A stretch of DNA of 64,000 nt, from contig NZ_WOTN01000004.1 in the NCBI RefSeq assembly GCF_010993745.1, forward strand, positions 868,001-932,000, in the 5' to 3' direction. The stretch is from Fodinicola acaciae. GTDB lineage: Bacteria; Actinomycetota; Actinomycetes; Mycobacteriales; HKI-0501. A program made the position numbers and the translations under genes. Shown one piece after another: positions 10,401-18,457 of the stretch. Each line of letters starts with the position of its first letter. Within the stretch, counting starts at the first letter, position 1. Below the pieces are notes generated by a model. It worked only from the letters and a program-made list of their open reading frames with translations. It searched no databases and was not told where the DNA came from.

Positions 10401-10968
10401 CTATGTGTCGGCACATCCTTTGGATGGCACCGAAGCGATGTTGCGCGCGTACGCCCCGAGGCCGATCGCCGCGATCCTCGACAGTCCACCGAGATCAGGT
10501 GACCTCGCGGTCGCCGGCCTGATCACCGCGGTGGACCGGAGGGTCAACAAGAAAGGAGAGCCGTGGGCCATCTGTACGGTCGAGGATCTCGACGCCGCCA
10601 TCGAAGTGCTGTTCTTTCCGAAGTCCTATGCTGTCAACTCGGCGGAGCTGGTCGAGGACAACGCGGTCGCCGTACGCGGTCGGGTCAACTGGCGAGAGGA
10701 ACGCATGTCGGTTTTCGGCGACAGTGTGACCACCCTGGACGCCGGCCAACGGCCGATCGAACTCGTTGCCGCGGCGGAGAAAGTCGACGAGAACATGATC
10801 GAGGAGCTGCGCCAGGTGCTGGTCGCACATCGCGGCGACACGCCCGTACGCCTGCGGCTGGTCGCCGGCCGCGACCGGAAACTCTTTGCCCTGCCGCAAT
10901 ATCCGGTGTCGGTCACGTCGATGCTGATGAGCGAGCTGAAAACCCTGCCGGGGATCAGCGTGTCGTAG
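7498..10968 (+). CDS. dnaE: DNA polymerase III alpha subunit (DnaE)
   Basis: This 1156-residue replicative polymerase starts at GTG with [13 protein letters not shown], the PHP-domain signature, and MTDHGNL follows. The polymerase active-site block PDIDMDFDD sits near residue 411, with [10 protein letters not shown] just before it. [14 protein letters not shown] and the HhH region follow, and the C-terminal OB fold begins near residue 1000 ([14 protein letters not shown]). Length and domain order fit DnaE1, the main chromosomal replicase of actinomycetes, rather than the shorter DnaE2. The 3' end overlaps the convergent rhodanese gene by 14 bases. Confidence 0.97.
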   Translation: MDSYAHLHVHTEYSMLDGAARIAPLLAEAERLGMPAIAMTDHGNLSGADEFFQQARKTAVKPIIGIEAYVAPASRFHKKPVAWGSGDGDDVAGGGAYTHLTMLAENATGLRNLFRLSSLASIDGYYRKPRMDRELIGQHAAGIIATTGCPSGEVQTRLRLGQPEEALRAAADCRDIFGQDNYFLELMDHGLAIERSVRSGLLDVGRKLGLRPLATNDSHYVTRDQSAAHAALLCVQSGKTLDDPKRFAFDGDGYFLKSAAEMRDIWDTEVPGATDASLLIAERVQPYDEVYAHRDRMPKVIVPDGHDETSWLRHQVAEGLKWRLPDGVPPAYAQRAEFEIGIIAQTGFAAYFLIVADLMSHARAQGIRVGPGRGSAAGSLVAYALGITNLDPLELGLLFERFLNPERVSMPDIDMDFDDRRRAEMISYATEKYGSDRVAQVITFGRIKTKAAIKDAARVHYGQSGFAIADRMSKALPPPVAAKDIPLSGIVDKSHERYGEAAEVRALIDNDRDVAKIFDTARGLEGLVRNAGVHACAVIMSAEPLIDTIPLWRRDDGAIITGWDYPSCEAIGLLKMDFLGLRNLTVIGDAIDNVRENRGEEIDLDRLTLDDRRTYELLARGESLGVFQLDGTAMRELLRRMGPTGFDDIIAVNALYRPGPMAMNTHNNYADRKNGRQPVVPIHPELAEPLADILAETHGLLVYQEQIMLVAQRVAGYSMGRADVLRRAMGKKKKEVLEKEFEGFHAGMRDNGFSDAAVRALWDTILPFAGYAFNKSHAAGYALVGYWTAYLKANYPAEYMAALLTSVGDNKDKSAVYLSECRRLGIRVLPPDVNESGLRFAAVSNDIRFGLGAVRNVGANVVDSIIDTRTRKGKYASFSDFLDKADVVTCNKRTVESLIKAGAFDSLGHRRLALVRIHEDAVDAVVPVKRQATLGQFDLFGDSLRLPVGDEEYPRKQLLAYEREMLGLYVSAHPLDGTEAMLRAYAPRPIAAILDSPPRSGDLAVAGLITAVDRRVNKKGEPWAICTVEDLDAAIEVLFFPKSYAVNSAELVEDNAVAVRGRVNWREERMSVFGDSVTTLDAGQRPIELVAAAEKVDENMIEELRQVLVAHRGDTPVRLRLVAGRDRKLFALPQYPVSVTSMLMSELKTLPGISVS

Positions 10969-11335
10969 GCAGCCCTGCGGCCTTCCACGCGATGAACCCA
11001 CCGGCCACGTCGGTTGCCTTGTGCAGCCCCAAATCCTGCAGGGCAGCGGCGGCCAGACTCGACGTGTAGCCTTCTTCGCAAAGAATAATGACAAACACGT
11101 CGTGGTCGACCGCCTGCGGCAGGCGAGCGTCGCTGGCCGGGTCAAAGCGCCACTCCAGCACGTTACGCTCGACGATCAGCGCACCTGGCACCTCGCCGGA
11201 AGGGGCGCGCTGCGCGGCCGGCCGGATGTCGACCAGCACCGCGCCATCGGCGACCGCGGCGAAGGTCTGCTCCGGCGTGAGCCGCGCGAGTCCGGACCGC
11301 GCGTCTTCCAGCACGTCGGCGATGGTGCGCGTCAT
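10955..11335 (-). CDS. Rhodanese-like sulfurtransferase
   Basis: This 126-residue single-domain rhodanese has the active-site loop CEEGYTSS with Cys86, and the CH2-like [12 protein letters not shown] at the C-terminus. Its ATG overlaps the cysteine dioxygenase stop by four bases (ATGA), so the two are co-translated. A sulfurtransferase beside a cysteine-oxidising enzyme suggests sulfur amino acid catabolism: one enzyme makes cysteine sulfinate and the other handles sulfane sulfur. The pairing is the evidence; the physiological role is inferred. Confidence 0.88.
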   Translation of the reverse strand: MTRTIADVLEDARSGLARLTPEQTFAAVADGAVLVDIRPAAQRAPSGEVPGALIVERNVLEWRFDPASDARLPQAVDHDVFVIILCEEGYTSSLAAAALQDLGLHKATDVAGGFIAWKAAGLPTTR

Positions 11336-11856
11336 GAGACCAGCGCCGGATGCTTGGCCCAGCCCTTTTCCGGCGTGTCGGTGAGCTCGGTGCGCGTGCG
11401 TACGAGCTGGTTGCTCTCGACCGCGTAGTAGTTCATCCGGGACAGCGGCGGCGAATAGACGTGCAGGCTGGCCGCCGGACCGTCGCCGGTGTGGCCGACG
11501 TCGTGCACGTACTTCGGTCCGAAGCTGACCGTCGCGCCGGCCGGCCGGTCGAGGTGGCGGGGCAGGCCGCCGGACACCACGACCTCGCGCAGCGTGCCGC
11601 TGAGCACGGTGAACGCGCCGGACGAGCCGCCGTGGTCGTGCAGCTCGGTGGACTGGCCGGGGGTCCACGACAGCAGCCAGGCGTCGTAGAACGGGTTGCT
11701 CTCCAGCTGCGCGTACCACCGCTGGTCGGTCGAATAGCGCAGCAGTGGCAGCCAGCGGTCGGTGTCGGCGGCGAGCGCGCTGACCTTGCGCGTGATGGCC
11801 GTACGGGTCAGTGCGGACGGCGAGAGCAGATAGAGCTCAAGTGGGACGGTGGACAA
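11332..11856 (-). CDS. Cysteine dioxygenase (cupin)
   Basis: This 174-residue protein has the cupin iron site HDHGGSSGAF (His73 and His75) and a third His at 118 in KYVHDVG, matching the three-His Fe(II) centre of bacterial cysteine dioxygenases. Tyr134 in VYSPPLS corresponds to the conserved active-site tyrosine. The reaction is L-cysteine plus O2 to cysteine sulfinate. The start codon appears to be TTG (11856) with a GGAG eight bases upstream; no better ATG or GTG is present. It forms an operon with the downstream rhodanese. Confidence 0.85.
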   Translation of the reverse strand: MSTVPLELYLLSPSALTRTAITRKVSALAADTDRWLPLLRYSTDQRWYAQLESNPFYDAWLLSWTPGQSTELHDHGGSSGAFTVLSGTLREVVVSGGLPRHLDRPAGATVSFGPKYVHDVGHTGDGPAASLHVYSPPLSRMNYYAVESNQLVRTRTELTDTPEKGWAKHPALVS

Positions 11857-11925
11857 CGAGGGCTCCGGTGACTGACGAAGGATGCCGCCGCCGGGCCTGC
11901 GCCACGGACGGACAGCGGGACCTCG

Positions 11926-12033
11926 TCAGCGACAGCACTCGTCGAAGAGGTGGCCGCGGCGCGACACCCAGAACACGCGCGGCAGCCTGCGCACTGCCTG
12001 CGGGGTGGTCGGCCAGTCGGTCACGCCGACCAT
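11926..12033 (-). CDS. Small uncharacterised protein (35 aa) divergent from purF
   Basis: The ATG at 12033 is preceded by a strong ribosome site, GGAGGTG, at a spacing of five to seven bases. The frame gives MVGVTDWPTTPQAVRRLPRV and ends FDECCR, with nearly every codon ending in G or C, as in the real genes here. The peptide is rich in Arg and Trp and has two adjacent Cys near the end. I do not recognise it. It fills an otherwise empty 374-base gap between the cysteine dioxygenase gene and purF and is transcribed away from purF. The evidence is ribosome site plus codon bias only. Confidence 0.55.
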   Translation of the reverse strand: MVGVTDWPTTPQAVRRLPRVFWVSRRGHLFDECCR

Positions 12034-12230
12034 GGTGACACCTCCGGCCGCATCTCGTCCACCCACCTCCACACTCTGGGACGGTCACCTTCCGTACGCA
12101 CCACCCCCGAGAAAAACAGGCGTGACGGAGAGTGCGTGCAGGGGCTGCGGCGAGAGGGCTGCATGCGGCCAGGCAGCGTACGATGGAAGGCGAACGCTTC
12201 CCCGCCACAGACTGAGTCAGGAGCACGTTC

Positions 12231-13793
12231 GTGGCCACAGGCAGTGGCGCCTCCAAAAGGGGCGATGGCCGGCTGACCAACGACCTCGACCCCCAGGACA
12301 GGGGCCCCCAGGACGCTTGCGGCGTCTTCGGGGTGTGGGCTCCCGGCGAGGAGGTGTCCAAGCTCACCTACTTCGCCCTGTACGCGCTCCAGCACCGCGG
12401 CCAGGAGGCCGCCGGCATGGCGGTCAGCGACGGCTCCAGCGTCGTCGTCTACAAGGAGCTCGGCCTGGTCAGCCAGGTCTTCGACGAGACCACCCTGACC
12501 AGCCTGCGCGGCCACCTCGCCATCGGCCACAACCGTTACTCGACGACCGGCGGTCCGACCTGGGAAAACTCGCAGCCGACGCTGCGTTCCACCTCGACCG
12601 GCACGACGGTCGCGCTGGCCCACAACGGCAACCTGGTCAACACCGCCGAGCTGGCGACCGAGGCGGAGAAGCAGACCGGTGTGCAGATGAGCGGTCCAGA
12701 CGCGACCAGCGACACCGCGATCCTGGCGACCCTGCTGTCCGCGCATCCCGACCTGTCCGTCGAGGCCGCCGCGCTCAAGGTGCTGCCGACCGTACGCGGC
12801 GCGTTCAGCCTGGTCTTCATGGACGAGCACACGCTCTACGCGGCGCGTGACCCGCAGGGCGTACGCCCGCTGGTGCTCGGCCGGCTGGAGCGCGGCTGGG
12901 TCGTCGCGAGCGAGACCGCCGCGCTGGACATCGTCGGCGCGAGCGTCGTTCGCGAGGTCGAGCCCGGCGAGCTGATCGCGGTCGACGAGCACGGGCTGCG
13001 CTCGGAGCGGTTCGCCAACCCGAAGCCGAAAGGCTGCCTGTTCGAATACGTCTATCTCGCCCGGCCGGACACCGCGATCGCCGGTCGCGGTGTGCACGCG
13101 GCCCGCGTCGAAATCGGCCGTACGCTTGCCAAAGAGCACCCGGTCGAGGCCGACCTGGTCATCCCGGTGCCGGAGTCCGGCACGCCGGCCGCGGTCGGTT
13201 ACGCCGAGCAGTCCGGCATTCCGTACGGCCTCGGCCTGGTGAAAAACTCCTACGTCGGCCGCACGTTCATCCAGCCGTCGCAGTCGATCCGCCAGCTCGG
13301 CATCCGGCTCAAGCTCAACCCGCTGCGCGATGTCATCCGCGGCAAGCGCCTGGTGGTCGTCGACGACTCGATAGTCCGCGGCAACACGCAGCGTGCGCTC
13401 GTACGCATGCTGCGCGAGGCCGGCGCGGTCGAGATCCACATCCGGATCTCCTCGCCGCCGGTGAAATGGCCGTGTTTCTACGGCATCGACTTCGCCAGCC
13501 GCGCCGAGCTGATCGCCAACGGTCTGGACAACGACGGCATCCGCGCGTCGATCGGCGCCGACTCGCTCGGCTATGTGTCGCTGGCCGGTCTGGTCGCGGC
13601 CAGCGAGCAGCCGGTCAACCGCCTCTGCATGGCGTGTTTCGACGGCCAATATCCGATCCCGCTGCCGGAGGACGACAACATGATCGGCAAGCACCTGCTG
13701 GAAGGCATCGGCAGCCGCGTACAGCCGCATGGCCGTGCGCTGCCGTCGCTGTCGGTCTCTCCCGGTGGCGCCGACGCGCTCCGCCGTCCGTGA
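12231..13793 (+). CDS. purF: Amidophosphoribosyltransferase (PurF)
   Basis: This 520-residue enzyme is the first committed step of purine synthesis: PRPP plus glutamine to phosphoribosylamine. The catalytic Cys is residue 30 (DACGVFGVW), after a propeptide that is normally cleaved. ALQHRGQEAAGM and the PRPP loop VVVDDSIVRGNT (about residues 378-389) are present. Cys in KGCLFEY, CFYGIDF and CMACFDG match the Fe-S cluster ligands of the Bacillus-type enzyme. The start is GTG behind CAGGAGCACG. The stop overlaps purM by four bases. Confidence 0.97.
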   Translation: MATGSGASKRGDGRLTNDLDPQDRGPQDACGVFGVWAPGEEVSKLTYFALYALQHRGQEAAGMAVSDGSSVVVYKELGLVSQVFDETTLTSLRGHLAIGHNRYSTTGGPTWENSQPTLRSTSTGTTVALAHNGNLVNTAELATEAEKQTGVQMSGPDATSDTAILATLLSAHPDLSVEAAALKVLPTVRGAFSLVFMDEHTLYAARDPQGVRPLVLGRLERGWVVASETAALDIVGASVVREVEPGELIAVDEHGLRSERFANPKPKGCLFEYVYLARPDTAIAGRGVHAARVEIGRTLAKEHPVEADLVIPVPESGTPAAVGYAEQSGIPYGLGLVKNSYVGRTFIQPSQSIRQLGIRLKLNPLRDVIRGKRLVVVDDSIVRGNTQRALVRMLREAGAVEIHIRISSPPVKWPCFYGIDFASRAELIANGLDNDGIRASIGADSLGYVSLAGLVAASEQPVNRLCMACFDGQYPIPLPEDDNMIGKHLLEGIGSRVQPHGRALPSLSVSPGGADALRRP

Positions 13794-14851
13794 CCGCTTC
13801 GGAAGACGGCGCCACGTACGCGGCGTCCGGTGTCGACATCGACGCCGGCGAGCGTGCCGTCGAGCTGATGAAGTCGGCCGTCAAGACCACCCACCGGCCG
13901 GAAGTGGTCGGTGATCTCGGCGGTTTCGCCGGCCTTTTCGCCTTTGACACGAGCAAATATCGCAAGCCGTTGCTGGCCTCCTCGACCGACGGCGTCGGCA
14001 CCAAGCTGGCGATCGCGCAGAAGACCGGGATCCACGACACGGTCGGCATCGACCTCGTCGCGATGGTGACCGACGATTTGGTCGCGTGTGGCGCCGAGCC
14101 GCTGTTTCTGCAGGACTACATCGCCTGCGGCAAGGTCGTGCCGGAGCGGATCGCCGCGATCGTCGCCGGCATCGCCGAGGGCTGCCGGCAGGCCGGATGT
14201 TCGTTGGTCGGCGGGGAAACCGCCGAGCACGGTGGCGTGATGCCGCCGGACGAATACGACCTCGCCGCGACCGCCGTCGGTGTCGTTGAGGCCGACGGCG
14301 TGCTGACGCCCGATTCGGTGAAGGCCGGCGATGTCGTCATCGCAATGGGTTCCTCAGGCCTGCATTCCAACGGTTTTTCGATGGTGCGCCACGTGTTGCT
14401 GGCGATGGGTCAGCTGCCGCTGGACAAACCGGTCGACGATTACGACGACGACCGCGCGCTCGGTGAGATTTTGCTGACGCCGACCCGCATTTACACGCGC
14501 GACTGCCTCGAGCTGATCGCCGAGACGGACGTACGCGTGCTGGCTCACGTGACCGGCGGCGGTTTCGCCGGCAATCTCGTACGCGTGCTTCCGTCCAATG
14601 TGGACGCCGTCATCGACCGGTCGAGCTGGCAGGTGCCGCCGATCTTCCAGCTGATCGCGGCACGCGGCCGGGTCGAGCGGGAGGAGATGGAGCGTACGTT
14701 CAACATGGGGGTCGGCATGGTCGCGGTGGTCAGCGCCGCCGAGGCCGATCGCGCGCTGGCGTTGCTCACCGCGCGCCACGTGCCGTCGTGGATCTGCGGC
14801 CAGATCGTCGCCGGCACCGGCGAGGCTCGGCTGGTCAGCGCGTACGCCTAG
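13790..14851 (+). CDS. purM: Phosphoribosylformylglycinamidine cyclo-ligase (AIR synthetase, PurM)
   Basis: This 353-residue enzyme closes the imidazole ring to give AIR, using ATP. The GTG start at 13790 overlaps the purF stop (GTGA), a coupled arrangement. Family motifs are GVDIDAGERAVELMK, SSTDGVGTKL, GIDLVAMVTDDL, LVGGETAEH and AHVTGGGFAGN, the last being the C-terminal glycine-rich loop. Length is normal. In Streptomyces the next conserved gene is DUF3073; here it is displaced by about 5 kb. Confidence 0.97.
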   Translation: MTASEDGATYAASGVDIDAGERAVELMKSAVKTTHRPEVVGDLGGFAGLFAFDTSKYRKPLLASSTDGVGTKLAIAQKTGIHDTVGIDLVAMVTDDLVACGAEPLFLQDYIACGKVVPERIAAIVAGIAEGCRQAGCSLVGGETAEHGGVMPPDEYDLAATAVGVVEADGVLTPDSVKAGDVVIAMGSSGLHSNGFSMVRHVLLAMGQLPLDKPVDDYDDDRALGEILLTPTRIYTRDCLELIAETDVRVLAHVTGGGFAGNLVRVLPSNVDAVIDRSSWQVPPIFQLIAARGRVEREEMERTFNMGVGMVAVVSAAEADRALALLTARHVPSWICGQIVAGTGEARLVSAYA

Positions 14852-14895
14852 GCCCCTAGCGAAACACTTTCCGGCCTGCCGGACAGGTGTGGTGT

Positions 14896-15435
14896 ATGAG
14901 GACACTGAAACCAGACAGGGTGGCGCGCTTTCGAGCGCTCTTCGCTGACGCGTACGGGGACGTGCTGCGGTTCGCGCAGCGGCGCGTACACCCCTCACAT
15001 GCCGAGGATGTCGCGGCGGACGCCTTTCTTGTGGCGTGGCGGCGGCTCGACGACGCGCCGACCAGGTTTGACGACCTGCGCGCCTGGCTGTTCGGGATCG
15101 CGCGTCACTGCTTGCTCAACGCGCGCCGCGGACATGGCCGCCAGGACGCGCTCGCGGTGCGGGTCGCCGAGTCTTCGACGCCGCCGCCCACGGCCGATGC
15201 CGACTTTCTCGCGCTGCGCGTCGATCTGGCCGCCGCCTGGCGGCAGCTGAGCGACGCCGAGCAGGAGGTCCTGTCGCTGACCGTGTTCGAGGACCTGACC
15301 TCGTCGCAGGCGGCCAGGGTCCTCGGTGTCAGCTCCGCCTCGTATCGCCTGCGCCTGATGCGCGCTCGCCGCGCGCTGCGCCACCACCTTGCGCTTGCCA
15401 ACGCTCCGTTTCCGCAGATGGAGACCCAGTCATGA
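14896..15435 (+). CDS. ECF-type RNA polymerase sigma factor
   Basis: This 179-residue protein has sigma region 2 (FADAYGDVLRFAQRRV, then DVAADAFLVAWRRLDD) and region 4 (LSDAEQEVLSLTVFEDLTS with SSQAARVLGVSSASYRLRLM). The start could be ATG 14896 or GTG 14887; the ATG is preferred. The stop overlaps the next ATG by four bases, coupling it to a membrane-anchored partner. This is the usual layout of an ECF sigma factor with a regulatory membrane protein. The signal sensed is unknown. Confidence 0.88.
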   Translation: MRTLKPDRVARFRALFADAYGDVLRFAQRRVHPSHAEDVAADAFLVAWRRLDDAPTRFDDLRAWLFGIARHCLLNARRGHGRQDALAVRVAESSTPPPTADADFLALRVDLAAAWRQLSDAEQEVLSLTVFEDLTSSQAARVLGVSSASYRLRLMRARRALRHHLALANAPFPQMETQS

Positions 15436-16235
15436 ACGATTCCGCGCTCCGGTCCATCGACGCAGCGGCGTCGACCCTCACCACCGACGAACACCAGCGT
15501 GCGGCCAGCACGCTCGAACGCATCATCGCCACCGACCCGGGGATCCCCGCGCCGACACCGCCTCGCCGCGGCCGTGGCCGGCGCCGGCTGGCCATCGCCG
15601 CGCTCGCCGTCCTGCCAGTCGCCGTCGGCGGCTGGGTTCTGCTGCCCAAAGGCGACGACGGCGCCGCGTACGCCTCCTGGACCGCCGCTCCGAAGGCCGT
15701 CGGCGGACACCTCGACGCCATCAACGGCGCCTGCCGCGAGCAGGCGACCGGCGGCTCCATCGACATGGGCAGGGCCAAGATCGCGTTGGCCGAGCGCCGC
15801 GGTGAGTACGTCGCCGTGCTCTATCACACCGACAACCCGGACGTCTCCGCTCCTTGCCTGGTACGCAACCCGGCCGGCACCGACACCGTCGACGTGGTCG
15901 GCTTCGCGATCGGCGGGAGCAACGGCCCGGCGCCGAAGGCTCCGGCCGAGGGCTTCATGCCGGGCCAGATCGCGCAGTTCGCCGATGGTCCGGTCAGCTC
16001 GGTGACCGACGGCGTGGTCGGCTCGGAGGTCGTCGGTGTCACCATCCACGCCGGCAAGCTGACCGTTCAGGCGTCGGTGGAAAACGGCCGGTATGCCGCT
16101 TGGTGGCCGGGTCGTGCGTTCCCGGAGGGGCCAAACCAGCCGAGCGGACGCGGGGGACCGCAGGAGATCCTCACGTACGACCTGACGCTGGCCGACGGCA
16201 CCGTGGTGCACAACGCGAAGGCCTCGCGGCCGTAG
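15432..16235 (+). CDS. Membrane-anchored partner of sigma factor, possible anti-sigma or sensor
   Basis: This 267-residue protein has a cytoplasmic N-terminal segment of about 50 residues, a basic patch (RRGRGRRR), one membrane span (about residues 53-72, LAIAALAVLPVAVGG) and an extracytoplasmic domain of about 195 residues. No zinc-binding HxxxCxxC motif of ZAS anti-sigma factors is present. It is coupled by a four-base overlap to the sigma factor gene. The arrangement resembles the CU044_5270-like membrane proteins next to ECF factors. Anti-sigma activity is inferred from position only. Confidence 0.7.
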   Translation: MNDSALRSIDAAASTLTTDEHQRAASTLERIIATDPGIPAPTPPRRGRGRRRLAIAALAVLPVAVGGWVLLPKGDDGAAYASWTAAPKAVGGHLDAINGACREQATGGSIDMGRAKIALAERRGEYVAVLYHTDNPDVSAPCLVRNPAGTDTVDVVGFAIGGSNGPAPKAPAEGFMPGQIAQFADGPVSSVTDGVVGSEVVGVTIHAGKLTVQASVENGRYAAWWPGRAFPEGPNQPSGRGGPQEILTYDLTLADGTVVHNAKASRP

Positions 16236-16248
16236 TAGTCAGACAGCA

Positions 16249-16279
16249 GAGCGGCGAGACCCCGGAGGTCTCGCCGCTC
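16249..16279. terminator. Bidirectional hairpin terminator
   Basis: Arms GAGCGGCGAGACC and GGTCTCGCCGCTC are perfectly complementary (13 bp) around a five-base loop. It sits between two convergent genes, so it probably stops transcription from both sides. Confidence 0.75.
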
Positions 16280-16289
16280 AGTCGTGCCG

Positions 16290-16676
16290 CTAGTCCTCGC
16301 CGCGCCGCTCGTTGTCGCGCCGCTCGTTGTCGCGCCGCTCGTTGTCGCGCGCGATGAGAATGTCGATCGAGGCCGCGATCTGCGCCATGCCGGCGGCCGT
16401 GCCATCGAGCCTGCCGCGAATTTCGGCGAAGCCGCGATCCACTTCGGCAAAGCGGCGATCCATTTCGGCGAAGCCTCGATACATTTCGGCGAAGCCGTTG
16501 TCGACCTTCGTCTCAAGGCTCGTCAGCCGCGTCTCAACGCTTGTCAACCGCTTGTCGACCCCGTTGAACCGCTCGTTCACCTCCGTGCGGAAGGCGTTGA
16601 TGACGCGGTTGTTCTGGTCGCGATACGCGTGGAACTCCGTTCGCAACGCGTCGATGTCGCGATCCCGCTCTGTCAT
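16290..16676 (-). CDS. Coiled-coil protein with internal heptad-like repeats
   Basis: This 128-residue acidic and basic protein has no recognised enzymatic domain. After a start at ATG 16676 (AAGGTGG five bases upstream) it runs as one long amphipathic helix. There are seven-residue repeats GFAEMYR, GFAEMDR, RFAEVDR and GFAEIRG at about residues 64-92, preceded by LTSVETRLTSLETK. The C-terminus is a tandem of RDNER repeats encoded by a 15-bp DNA repeat. It resembles small coiled-coil proteins found widely in actinomycetes. Oligomerisation is likely; its role is unknown. Confidence 0.7.
   Translation of the reverse strand: MTERDRDIDALRTEFHAYRDQNNRVINAFRTEVNERFNGVDKRLTSVETRLTSLETKVDNGFAEMYRGFAEMDRRFAEVDRGFAEIRGRLDGTAAGMAQIAASIDILIARDNERRDNERRDNERRGED
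16301..16350. repeat. 15-bp tandem repeat, 3.3 copies
   Basis: The unit CGCGCCGCTCGTTGT occurs three times in a row, exactly, from 16301, followed by a partial copy. It lies inside the coiled-coil gene and encodes the repeated DNERR tail. Such exact repeats are prone to length change. Confidence 0.9.
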
Positions 16677-16759
16677 GTTGTCCACCTTACTGGTGTTGAC
16701 GGCCACCATCACCGGCCAAATACTGTCAGCAGCCGCATGCGAAACGCAAGTTGCGAAAA

Positions 16760-17344
16760 TCAATCGCGCGCGCGGGCGCGGTGCGCGCGTACTTTGTTGC
16801 GGTTGCCGCAATGTTCCATGCTGCACCAGCGCCGGTTGCCGGGCCGTGAGGTGTCCAGATAGAGCAGATAGCAGTTGTCGCCGGAGCACTGCTTGATCCG
16901 TCCGCTGGCCAGCGCCGCCATCGCGTCGGCCGCCGCGGCCGCCAGCACCTGACGGCCGGTGACCGGCGTCGACCAGTGCGGTTTCAGCGTCACAGGGTCG
17001 AGCCGCGGCACCGGCGGCTCGCCGGCGGCGGCATTGATGGTCGCGACATCGGCCGGGTCGGCTGGCTTGTTTTCGAGCGTACGCAGGACAACCGCGAGCA
17101 GTGCGTTGCGAAACTCCTTGATCCGCGCGAATTCGTCGTCGCCGATCGCCAGCTCAGATGACGCGACGCCGAGCATCGAGTCGCCGAGCCAGCGCACCAG
17201 GTCGTCGGGCTGGTGCAGCGACTCCCAGCGCGCATACATCCCCGGTCCGCCGGTCAGCAGCAGCTCCAGGCTGAACGTGCCGGCGTCGAAGGAGTACGCG
17301 TGACCGTCCGGGCTGCTGCGCATGATCCTTGCTCTGCTCGTCAC
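16760..17344 (-). CDS. CGNR zinc-finger protein, probable regulator
   Basis: This 194-residue protein has an N-terminal ABATE-like domain and a C-terminal CGNR zinc finger: CSGDNCYLLYLD, then RRWCSMEHCGNRNK. These are probably stress-linked DNA-binding proteins. I take GTG 17344 as the start because a TATAGT -10 box ends six bases before it, giving a leaderless transcript; ATG 17323 is the alternative. It is transcribed divergently from an NTF2-like gene with only 21 bases between the start codons, so it may control that gene and itself. A second CGNR gene lies at 26624. Confidence 0.85.
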   Translation of the reverse strand: MTSRARIMRSSPDGHAYSFDAGTFSLELLLTGGPGMYARWESLHQPDDLVRWLGDSMLGVASSELAIGDDEFARIKEFRNALLAVVLRTLENKPADPADVATINAAAGEPPVPRLDPVTLKPHWSTPVTGRQVLAAAAADAMAALASGRIKQCSGDNCYLLYLDTSRPGNRRWCSMEHCGNRNKVRAHRARARD

Positions 17345-17365
17345 GTAACCACTATAGTCAGTTAC
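17345..17365. promoter_or_regulatory. Divergent leaderless promoter with palindromic operator
   Basis: The 21-base gap has GTAAC at 17345-17349 and GTTAC at 17361-17365 as inverted arms around the self-complementary ACTATAGT. That core gives a TATAGT -10 box on both strands, six bases from the minus GTG and seven from the plus ATG. A TTGCTC lies 18 bases upstream of the plus -10. Binding at the arms would block both promoters. Confidence 0.6.
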
Positions 17366-17737
17366 ATGAAACCAGCTAAACAGGTTACGGATGAGATCGT
17401 CGCGATTGAGACCGAGATGTGGCGGGCCAACCGGGACGGCGATGGCGCCTTCTATCAGCGGCTCATCCGCGACGACGGCATCGTCGTCAGTCGCTATGGC
17501 GTGGCGACCAAGGCGCAGATCGTGCCGGTTGTCAGCAAAAACGACAACCCGTACGTGAAGACCGACCTCGACGAGTGGCGCGTGCTGCAGCCGACGCCGG
17601 ACACGGCGGTCGTCACGTACCGGTCAGCGGTCACCACCGGCGCCGGCGTCGAGTTCAAGGTGCTGGCGACGAGTGTGTACGCACGCGAAGCCGACGGCTG
17701 GCGCAGCGTCTTTCACCAGCAGACGCCGCTCGACTAG
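17366..17737 (+). CDS. NTF2-like / SnoaL-type small protein (DUF4440-like)
   Basis: This 123-residue protein has the cone-shaped NTF2 fold pattern: a helical start (TDEIVAIETEMWRANRDGD), then strands with VLQPTPDTAVVTYRS, and the ending DGWRSVFHQQTPLD, which is typical of DUF4440 proteins. It could be a small-molecule isomerase-like or binding protein; no catalytic residues can be assigned. The ATG at 17366 follows the -10 box by seven bases with no ribosome site, so the message looks leaderless. It is divergent from a CGNR regulator that probably controls it. Confidence 0.75.
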   Translation: MKPAKQVTDEIVAIETEMWRANRDGDGAFYQRLIRDDGIVVSRYGVATKAQIVPVVSKNDNPYVKTDLDEWRVLQPTPDTAVVTYRSAVTTGAGVEFKVLATSVYAREADGWRSVFHQQTPLD

Positions 17738-17750
17738 CGGACACTGGGCC

Positions 17751-18405
17751 CTAGGCCGCGAGGTGCTTCTGCATCCCCTCGGCCAGCTCCGCGAAGACGG
17801 CCTCGTTGAGCTCGAACGCGCGCTTGGTCTCGGCGACGACCTGCGCGCGTTCGGCGCGTCCCAGCCGGCGCCGTCCAGCAGCGACCGGTAGTGCCGGCGA
17901 AACTCGGCGGGGCTGCCGATCCGGTCGAAGACATAGAACATGGCGCCAGGCCCCTCGTGCCGTGGAACGTACGCAGCTTCGACCGGATCACCTGACCGCC
18001 GGAGATGTCACCGAGATAGCGCGTGTAATGGTGCGCGACGAAGCCGCCAGGCCAGCTGCCGGCGACATTGTGCAACCGCTCGCAATAGCGGCCGGTCGCG
18101 GCGTTTGGCGCGACGCGGCTCTGCCAGCCGGAGCCGAGGAGAAAGTCGAGGTCCTTGGTCAGCGCTGGTACGCGCCGGAGCCCGTCGATCACGAACGGGC
18201 CGGCGACCGGGTCCGTACGCATCGCGTCGGAGACCTCTTCCAGGGCCGTGTAGATGGAGAAGTGCTGGACGGCCAGCTCGGCGAACCCGGCCAACGCCAG
18301 CTCGCCGGACATCAGCTTGCCGATGAACGCGGCGCCTTCGGCGCGCTCATGGACCAGCCGCGTGGCGCCGCGCAGGACGTTGGAGAAGCGTTCCGTCTCA
18401 GCCAC
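17751..18405 (-). pseudogene. Heme oxygenase (HmuO-like), broken by two frameshifts
   Basis: The N-terminal two thirds read as a biliverdin-forming heme oxygenase: RLVHERAEG with the proximal heme His at about residue 19, and HYTRYLGDISGGQVI on the distal helix. After FHGTRG (about 17946) the homologous sequence moves to another frame (MFYVFDRIGSPAEFRRHYRS). After GWDA (about 17865) it moves to a third frame (ERAQVVAETKRAFELNEAVF), ending at the TAG at 17751-17753. All three pieces belong to one protein of about 218 residues. Either the gene has decayed or the sequence has two single-base errors in GC-rich runs. The start is GTG 18405. Confidence 0.8.
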
Positions 18406-18437
18406 CTCGGCCCAGCCTCTCTCGCGAGCGACGGTCC

Positions 18438-18456
18438 AAGTAAGGCTACCCTTACC
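18438..18456 (-). promoter_or_regulatory. Possible DtxR/IdeR iron box upstream of heme oxygenase
   Basis: On the minus strand TAAGGGTAGCCTTACTTGG lies 33-51 bases upstream of the heme oxygenase start. It contains the inverted arms GTAAG/CTTAC and matches 12 of 19 positions of the actinobacterial iron box TTAGGTTAGGCTAACCTAA. It is weaker than the box at 43365, but heme oxygenases are classic iron-repressed genes. Confidence 0.4.
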
Positions 18457-18457
18457 G

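Noticed and set aside
12021-13730. Long minus-strand frame over purF
   Set aside because: Antisense shadow of a certain gene; no motif, repetitive Arg/Asp/Val composition.
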